This document shows, piece by piece, positions 46,201 to 55,674 of a stretch of 64,000 nucleotides of DNA. The position numbers and the translations under genes are program-made. The number at the start of each line of letters is the position of its first letter. Within the stretch, counting starts at the first letter, position 1. Under the pieces are notes generated by a model. The model did no database searches, had not been told where the DNA came from, and saw only the letters and a list, made by a program, of their open reading frames with translations. This DNA comes from Kryptolebias marmoratus (lineage: Eukaryota; Chordata; Actinopteri; Cyprinodontiformes; Rivulidae), in NCBI RefSeq assembly GCF_001649575.2, contig NC_051441.1:17683590-17747589 (forward strand), given 5' to 3'.

Positions 46201-49200
46201 GTGATGGTAAGAAAGAAGGATCAGAGCTCTAGGCTCTGTGTGGATTACAGGGCCCTGAATGAACAAACAATTAAGGATGCGTACCCACTGCCTCGGATTC
46301 AAGACACCCTGGACACCCTCTCCACGGCTAAGTTCTTCAGCACACTCGACCTAACATCTGGGTACTGGCAAGTGGAAATGACACCTCGGGCGAGAAGAGC
46401 CGCTGCATTCTGCACACGTAAGGGGCTTTTTGAATGGAACGTGATGCCTTTTGGACTGTGTAATGCTCCAGCCACGTTTCAAAGGCTCATGGACCGTGTC
46501 TTGGCAGGGCTGCAATGGGAGACCTGTTTGGTTTATCTCGATGACATTATAGTTCTAGGACGAGACACTGGTCAGATGTTGGAGCGACTGGAGCATGTGT
46601 TTGCCAGGCTGCGTGGAGCTAACCTGAAGCTCAAACCCTCCAAATGCTGCCTGTTTCGGGAGCAAGTAATTTTCTTAGGCCACAAAGTTTCAGCTGAAGG
46701 GGTTGCCACAGACCCGCAGAAGATTCAGCGTGTACAGGAGTGGCCCACCCCTCGAAACGTGAGAGAGGTGCGACAGTTTGTGGGGCTAGCTTCATATTAT
46801 CGCCGTTACGTAGAAAATTTTGCCACAGTTGCCAAGCCACTCCACGAGCTCACCAAAAAGTATGCTCGTTTTAACTGGTCAACTCAATGCCAGGAGGCTC
46901 TTGAAGAGTTAAAACGGCGCCTGACGTCAGCGCCTGTCCTCGGCTACCCTCTGGATAGTGGTGAGTTGCTCCTCGACACTGATGCCAGTGACTGTGGTAT
47001 CGGTGCCGTTCTCTCTCAGATACAGGAGGGGGAGGAGAGAGTCCTGGCGTATGGCAGCAAATGTCTGTCGGCTACTGAGAGGAACTACTGCACCACTAGA
47101 CGGGAACTTTTGGCTGTGGTGGAGTTCACCTCACATTTCAGACAATACCTGCTGGGGCGACACTTTACCATTCGAACTGACCACAGCAGCCTACGGTGGC
47201 TCACCAGACTGAGGGAGCCTGAAGGTCAACTTGCTCGCTGGTTAGAGAAACTGGCGGAGTATGATTTCCAGGTGGTTCACCGCCCAGGAATTAAACACCT
47301 AAATGCGGATGCTCTTTCCAGGAAGCCCTGCCGTGAGAACTGTGTATGTCACATATCAGATCCAGAGCTGGGCAGGAAACAGTTTCAACACAAGGCTGTG
47401 CAGTGTGACCTAATGCATAGCTCATCAGCCCAAACTGACTTTTCAACTTCCCCAGGGCGACCTCTAGTGGGGGTAGTGGGCAACTGTATAAATGGCAACA
47501 GGGAGAACTCCACTCATCCCAAAGTCCACCAGGTGAGCGAAGCACCTCAGCCTAACCTGTTCCGTGGTTGGACTAATGAGCAGCTTGCTGCCGCCCAAAA
47601 GAATGACCCTGACATCGGACCAGTTTGGGAATGGATGGATAAAGGGGAAAATCGTCCGGCCTGGGCCAGCATAGCAGCATGTAGCCCGGCCACCAAAGCT
47701 CTGTGGTCACAGTGGAAGAGACTCTACAGGAAAGATGGAATCATGTTGAGGAAGTTTTATTGCAGTGGGGGCAAAGTTTTCTACCCACAGATAGTATTGC
47801 CACACTGTTACCACAGCTCTGTAATGGAGCAACTGCATGACGGGCCCGTAGGTGGTCATTTTGGAGCAGAGAGGACTCTGTCGCGCCTGAAAAGCAGATA
47901 TTACTGGTATAATATGAGAGATGGCGTTACTCTGTGGTGCCGTACCTGCATCAGCTGTTCAGCCAAGGCTCGACCAAGGAAAACGCCCCAGGCAGCCATG
48001 GGAACTGTGCGGGTTGGTGCCCCCATGGAAAGGGTAGCAGTTGACCTGATGGGACCTTTAAATGAAACTGAGCGACACAACCGCTATATATTGGTGGTGC
48101 AGGACTATTTCAGTAAGTGGGTGGAAGCTTATCCCCTATCTGACGAGCAAGCTCCCACTGTGGCGGAGAAGATTGTGTCTGAATGGGTTTGCAGATATGG
48201 AGCCCCACACTCACTCCATAGTGACCAGGGCACCAATTTTGAATCTGCTGTTTTCCAGAGCATGTGTGAGCTGCTGGGCATTGAAAAAACACGAACTACC
48301 CCATTTCGTCCCCAATCCGATGGCCAGGTGGAACGGTTTAATGCCACTTTGCAGAAAATTCTGGCCACCACTGCAGAACGCTGCCATTGGGAGTGGGATC
48401 TGATGCTTCCATATGCACTTATGGCTTACCGGGCCACAAAGCACAGCTCTACTGGATTTACACCTAACATGATGCTGTTTGGTCGAGAAATAACCGAGCC
48501 AATTGATCTTGTTGCTGTTCCCTTCCCTGACAATGGCTGTTCCAACATCCCACAATGTGTCATGCAACAAAAAGAGAGGTTACAACTCTCTCATCAACTG
48601 GCCAGGGAGTGGCTTGGTAGGGCTTCTGAACGAGCTAAGAGACAGTATAACAAAAACATGTACAAACTACAGTATAAGGTTGGGGAAGCTGTTTGGCTCT
48701 TGATCAAGGGCACGAAGAAAGTGAGGAACAGAATACGGAAGTTCCTCCCTTCCTACGAAGGTCCCTATTTTGTCACTGGAACATTGGACGACCTTGTTTA
48801 TTGCATCAAGAAGGGTCCAAAGTCACGAGCTAAAGTGGTTCATCATGATAAACTCAAGCCTTATTACGCCAGGACCCCGTTGAACAATAGCTGGGTTTTC
48901 CAAGACGCTCATGGCCCAGCAGCAGTTGAGGTACCTCCACCAGTGGTCAATGCTTCTTTGGATGTGGATCATGACGGGCCTTTAAATCCCTGGGATAGCT
49001 TCTCAGAGATGGTGGACTCCGCAATAGACGACCCATCTCAGTCTCGGTCTGTCGATTCAGCTTCGTATGGAGACAATCATATTCAGAAGGAAGCTGGCCA
49101 GGTTCTACCGGAAGACAATGATACAGAGGGTTCTGTGGGGGATCAGCGGCCGCCGGTCCTTCAAGGAGCAGGACCTCAGGAAAGACCACAGAGGAGACGC

Positions 49201-49329
49201 AGACCCCCTGACCGATTTGGTCAGTGGGTCAGCGGCTAGATGTCCACCTGCATAAGGATGAACTCTTTTGTTTTCTTTATTTGCCTGAATCTGGGTGTAG
49301 GCGGGTTACTGCCCAGTTCAGGTGGGGGA

Positions 49330-49363
<34 letters not shown>

Positions 49364-52300
49364 AAAAACATGTATACAGCACGCCTGTTTCAGTTCCTAG
49401 AGTAATATGCTTCATGCAGTGGATTGTTATTTTTCTTTTACTTGCCTTTGGCTAGTTATTGTAAAGGTGTATTGTCTTGCACTGTAGTCTCTGTTTACAT
49501 TAGATCATTGACGAAGTGTTCTAGCTTAGATTTTGGAGGATTTGTTCTAACCAGTTATGGTTGCTGGAGTAATGTTAAATACGTTTAATCATCATCCAGA
49601 GTGGGGGTAGTGTTACAGGCCCGGCCTTTCGATAGGGGGTGGTAGAGAGCAACGGGGAAGAAGAAGAAGAAGAGCTGGGTGAGTTAGTTCGGGAGACGCT
49701 AGCTGTGAAGTTGGTTGTATGCTATTCGCCTTGCCAAGAGAGGAATAAAAGTTCTACAAGCTTTCATCTGCCTCCTCCTTGTTTTGCCGCCAGCGGAGCA
49801 GAACCTTTAGAGCTCGTTACCTGCAGACGAGCCGAAATAGACTTATTAGGTAACACTGGGGGCTCGTCCGGGATCGCTCTGCTAGAAAAAGGCGGGGGGA
49901 ACGGCAAGAAATGGATGAAGGAGGCCGAAAGAATTTTCTGGAAGTTCCCAAGATGGCTGCGACTGGCGCCGACACTGCTACCGGAGTATCAACGCAAATG
50001 GAGGGAAGGAGCCGAAGAGTAAGCTTAAACCCCTTCCTGGTGGATATAGAAGAGACCCGACAGGACAATGCGGGCTTCTGTGATGAAATGGAGTGGCGTG
50101 ATGATCGGTTGGTGACCAGCAGGGAATTAACTCCAGCGGCAAGTGAAGCTACACCATGGCCACTGACCCCGCCACCGTCAGAACATTACAACCCTTTTAC
50201 AACGCCGGACCAGCGAACGACTAACTGCGGTGAGAGTTTAGCCCATTTCTGTCCAAGTCGTGGTGGTGCTCAGAACGTAGCATCCACGCCCCGCGTGACG
50301 ACATGTTATATGGATAATAAGACTAATAGCCGAGGTGCAGCTGGATTTCCTCCTTCCCCGCTAAATGTACCTAACTGGGAACGCTGTGTAGCTTCATCGC
50401 TGACCCACGCAGTACCGCTCGTTAACCAGTCGGAGGGTTTTGGACACATACTGCAAACTTGCCCACCCGCACGACAGGATTTCCCCCACACGAGCGGAGG
50501 CTCCGTACATCATGTTGTAGGATCATTGGGCAGAGTAGAGAACAATCACAGATTTTGTATTTCACCCCAGCCGGAAAATACTTCAGTTCCGGTTCAGCAC
50601 TTCGGTTCCTGTAATCTTGTACATGGATTAAACGACATAAACAGCAGTGAGTGTCGAACATGTGATGAGAAGATCCCAATACTGCAGCCAGGCCATTTTG
50701 ATGGAGCAGGTTCATGGAAAGGCTTCCTTTACCAGTTTGAATGCTGTGCTACGGCTAATCACTGGACTGAAAAGACTAAAGCTGTCCAGTTAAAATTCTG
50801 CCTCACCGGTCCAGCTGGAGCCATTGTCCATAAAAATCCCAGATCAGCTGATTGGAGCTATCAGCGGATTGTTGAGGAGGTTGAAGCTGCCTATGGGGCT
50901 TCTTCAGAACATGCTGCAGCTATTGGCATCGAATTGAGGCAAAGAGTCAGGAAAACTGGAGAAGCTCTACATGTTCTAAGAGATGACATCTATGAAAAGG
51001 TCTCTGTTGTTTATGCCAACTGTACAGAGAGAGAGCAAGATCGCGTTAGTGTGGAGATTTTCACTAATGCTCTAGCAGACCCTGATCTGATCCAAAAACT
51101 GTTAGAGGAACGACCACGCACCCTTGCGTTGGCTTATGGAATCGCCCAAAGGTATGAAGCCACAAGGATGGCCGCCCGTGCAGTCACACAATTGATGCGG
51201 CCCACCGCACGCAACTCGACACCTCAAGGGGCCAGGCTAGCAATGGTGCATGAGGACCGCAACCTGACCCAATGGGGGCCACGTGAGAAACATCGACAGA
51301 AATCCATCTCAAGTAAGAACAAACATTTAAGCAATGTCATATGTCATAACTGCTCTGGTGTGGGTCATCTACAGAGAAGCTGCCCTTCACCACACCAACC
51401 AAAAGTAAAGCAAACACATCCCAAAAAGCCATCCACACCAGACACTGTGATTATCTGCACTAAAAACGGGAAGGAGGACATGTGCATTCAAATTCTGATC
51501 CATGGAATAGAAATATGTGCCCTCTTAGACTCTGGTGCCCGGAGAAACGTGCTGTCCCTGCGTGACTTTAACTCGTTTGTTTTAGAGTGTAGACCCACCA
51601 TCCAGCCATCATCTGCACAAACACTGCAGGGAATCGGGCCGGAGGGGCTGCCTGTGCTGGGAGAGGTTGTCCTCCCAGTCCATATTGGAAACAAGATGGT
51701 GGATGTGAACTTCATCATTGCTGACACAGCTGAGAGCACAGAGGTCATCTTAGGTCAACCCTTCCTGCAGCAGTCAAGTGCCTGTTTGGACTATGGGCGT
51801 AAGGAAATAACTCTGTTTGGAGAGAAGGTTCCCCAGTTAGGTTTTGAGTTCCAGGCTGGGGTACACGTTGTGAGGGTGGCCCGTACCACGGTCCTGGAGC
51901 CTGGGCGCGAGTATGTGGTGCCTGGTCTCTACCGACCTTGCCATACGGCCAGCAGGGTTCTCATGCTGAGCCCCACTAAAGCCTTCATTGAAAAGCACAA
52001 TGTTCTTGTGGCCCATGTTGTTGTCCAGCAGCAGCAGTCAGCCAGCTTACCCATCCGGATCTTCAACCCTGGCACCATCCCTGTTAAGGTAAACAAAGGA
52101 GCGGTGGCTGGAGTGCTTCAGCCAGTTCAGGTTGTTGCAGGAAAGGAGCTCCAGGCAGCTGGAGCAGACAGAGCCAATATTGTGCATGAATCTGTTAACC
52201 CTGTCCCTTTTTCTATACCGAACCATCTCCAGGAACTGTATGCTGACAGCTGTGGTGGATTGTTGGAAGAGGACCGTCGTCAACTGGGCCAGTTATTGCA

Positions 52301-55300
52301 GCGATATGGCGATGTGTTCTCCACTGGCCCAAATGATTTGGGTCGCACCAGCATTGTGAAACATGACATCCTGACCACTGTAGGACCTCCTGTGAAGCAG
52401 CCCCCCCGGAAAATGGCTCGGCAGAAACAGGAAGCAGCTGACCAGCAGGTGCTTCAGAGCTTGGAGGCTGGCCTTGCCCAACCCAGTAATAGCAGCTGGG
52501 CAGCACCAATTGTGATGGTAAGAAAGAAGGATCAGAGCTCTAGGCTCTGTGTGGATTACAGGGCCCTGAATGAACAAACAATTAAGGATGCGTACCCACT
52601 GCCTCGGATTCAAGACACCCTGGACACCCTCTCCACGGCTAAGTTCTTCAGCACACTCGACCTAACATCTGGGTACTGGCAAGTGGAAATGACACCTCGG
52701 GCGAGAAGAGCCGCTGCATTCTGCACACGTAAGGGGCTTTTTGAATGGAACGTGATGCCTTTTGGACTGTGTAATGCTCCAGCCACGTTTCAAAGGCTCA
52801 TGGACCGTGTCTTGGCAGGGCTGCAATGGGAGACCTGTTTGGTTTATCTCGATGACATTATAGTTCTAGGACGAGACACTGGTCAGATGTTGGAGCGACT
52901 GGAGCATGTGTTTGCCAGGCTGCGTGGAGCTAACCTGAAGCTCAAACCCTCCAAATGCTGCCTGTTTCGGGAGCAAGTAATTTTCTTAGGCCACAAAGTT
53001 TCAGCTGAAGGGGTTGCCACAGACCCGCAGAAGATTCAGCGTGTACAGGAGTGGCCCACCCCTCGAAACGTGAGAGAGGTGCGACAGTTTGTGGGGCTAG
53101 CTTCATATTATCGCCGTTACGTAGAAAATTTTGCCACAGTTGCCAAGCCACTCCACGAGCTCACCAAAAAGTATGCTCGTTTTAACTGGTCAACTCAATG
53201 CCAGGAGGCTCTTGAAGAGTTAAAACGGCGCCTGACGTCAGCGCCTGTCCTCGGCTACCCTCTGGATAGTGGTGAGTTGCTCCTCGACACTGATGCCAGT
53301 GACTGTGGTATCGGTGCCGTTCTCTCTCAGATACAGGAGGGGGAGGAGAGAGTCCTGGCGTATGGCAGCAAATGTCTGTCGGCTACTGAGAGGAACTACT
53401 GCACCACTAGACGGGAACTTTTGGCTGTGGTGGAGTTCACCTCACATTTCAGACAATACCTGCTGGGGCGACACTTTACCATTCGAACTGACCACAGCAG
53501 CCTACGGTGGCTCACCAGACTGAGGGAGCCTGAAGGTCAACTTGCTCGCTGGTTAGAGAAACTGGCGGAGTATGATTTCCAGGTGGTTCACCGCCCAGGA
53601 ATTAAACACCTAAATGCGGATGCTCTTTCCAGGAAGCCCTGCCGTGAGAACTGTGTATGTCACATATCAGATCCAGAGCTGGGCAGGAAACAGTTTCAAC
53701 ACAAGGCTGTGCAGTGTGACCTAATGCATAGCTCATCAGCCCAAACTGACTTTTCAACTTCCCCAGGGCGACCTCTAGTGGGGGTAGTGGGCAACTGTAT
53801 AAATGGCAACAGGGAGAACTCCACTCATCCCAAAGTCCACCAGGTGAGCGAAGCACCTCAGCCTAACCTGTTCCGTGGTTGGACTAATGAGCAGCTTGCT
53901 GCCGCCCAAAAGAATGACCCTGACATCGGACCAGTTTGGGAATGGATGGATAAAGGGGAAAATCGTCCGGCCTGGGCCAGCATAGCAGCATGTAGCCCGG
54001 CCACCAAAGCTCTGTGGTCACAGTGGAAGAGACTCTACAGGAAAGATGGAATCATGTTGAGGAAGTTTTATTGCAGTGGGGGCAAAGTTTTCTACCCACA
54101 GATAGTATTGCCACACTGTTACCACAGCTCTGTAATGGAGCAACTGCATGACGGGCCCGTAGGTGGTCATTTTGGAGCAGAGAGGACTCTGTCGCGCCTG
54201 AAAAGCAGATATTACTGGTATAATATGAGAGATGGCGTTACTCTGTGGTGCCGTACCTGCATCAGCTGTTCAGCCAAGGCTCGACCAAGGAAAACGCCCC
54301 AGGCAGCCATGGGAACTGTGCGGGTTGGTGCCCCCATGGAAAGGGTAGCAGTTGACCTGATGGGACCTTTAAATGAAACTGAGCGACACAACCGCTATAT
54401 ATTGGTGGTGCAGGACTATTTCAGTAAGTGGGTGGAAGCTTATCCCCTATCTGACGAGCAAGCTCCCACTGTGGCGGAGAAGATTGTGTCTGAATGGGTT
54501 TGCAGATATGGAGCCCCACACTCACTCCATAGTGACCAGGGCACCAATTTTGAATCTGCTGTTTTCCAGAGCATGTGTGAGCTGCTGGGCATTGAAAAAA
54601 CACGAACTACCCCATTTCGTCCCCAATCCGATGGCCAGGTGGAACGGTTTAATGCCACTTTGCAGAAAATTCTGGCCACCACTGCAGAACGCTGCCATTG
54701 GGAGTGGGATCTGATGCTTCCATATGCACTTATGGCTTACCGGGCCACAAAGCACAGCTCTACTGGATTTACACCTAACATGATGCTGTTTGGTCGAGAA
54801 ATAACCGAGCCAATTGATCTTGTTGCTGTTCCCTTCCCTGACAATGGCTGTTCCAACATCCCACAATGTGTCATGCAACAAAAAGAGAGGTTACAACTCT
54901 CTCATCAACTGGCCAGGGAGTGGCTTGGTAGGGCTTCTGAACGAGCTAAGAGACAGTATAACAAAAACATGTACAAACTACAGTATAAGGTTGGGGAAGC
55001 TGTTTGGCTCTTGATCAAGGGCACGAAGAAAGTGAGGAACAGAATACGGAAGTTCCTCCCTTCCTACGAAGGTCCCTATTTTGTCACTGGAACATTGGAC
55101 GACCTTGTTTATTGCATCAAGAAGGGTCCAAAGTCACGAGCTAAAGTGGTTCATCATGATAAACTCAAGCCTTATTACGCCAGGACCCCGTTGAACAATA
55201 GCTGGGTTTTCCAAGACGCTCATGGCCCAGCAGCAGTTGAGGTACCTCCACCAGTGGTCAATGCTTCTTTGGATGTGGATCATGACGGGCCTTTAAATCC

Positions 55301-55640
55301 CTGGGATAGCTTCTCAGAGATGGTGGACTCCGCAATAGACGACCCATCTCAGTCTCGGTCTGTCGATTCAGCTTCGTATGGAGACAATCATATTCAGAAG
55401 GAAGCTGGCCAGGTTCTACCGGAAGACAATGATACAGAGGGTTCTGTGGGGGATCAGCGGCCGCCGGTCCTTCAAGGAGCAGGACCTCAGGAAAGACCAC
55501 AGAGGAGACGCAGACCCCCTGACCGATTTGGTCAGTGGGTCAGCGGCTAGATGTCCACCTGCATAAGGATGAACTCTTTTGTTTTCTTTATTTGCCTGAA
55601 TCTGGGTGTAGGCGGGTTACTGCCCAGTTCAGGTGGGGGA

Positions 55641-55674
<34 letters not shown>

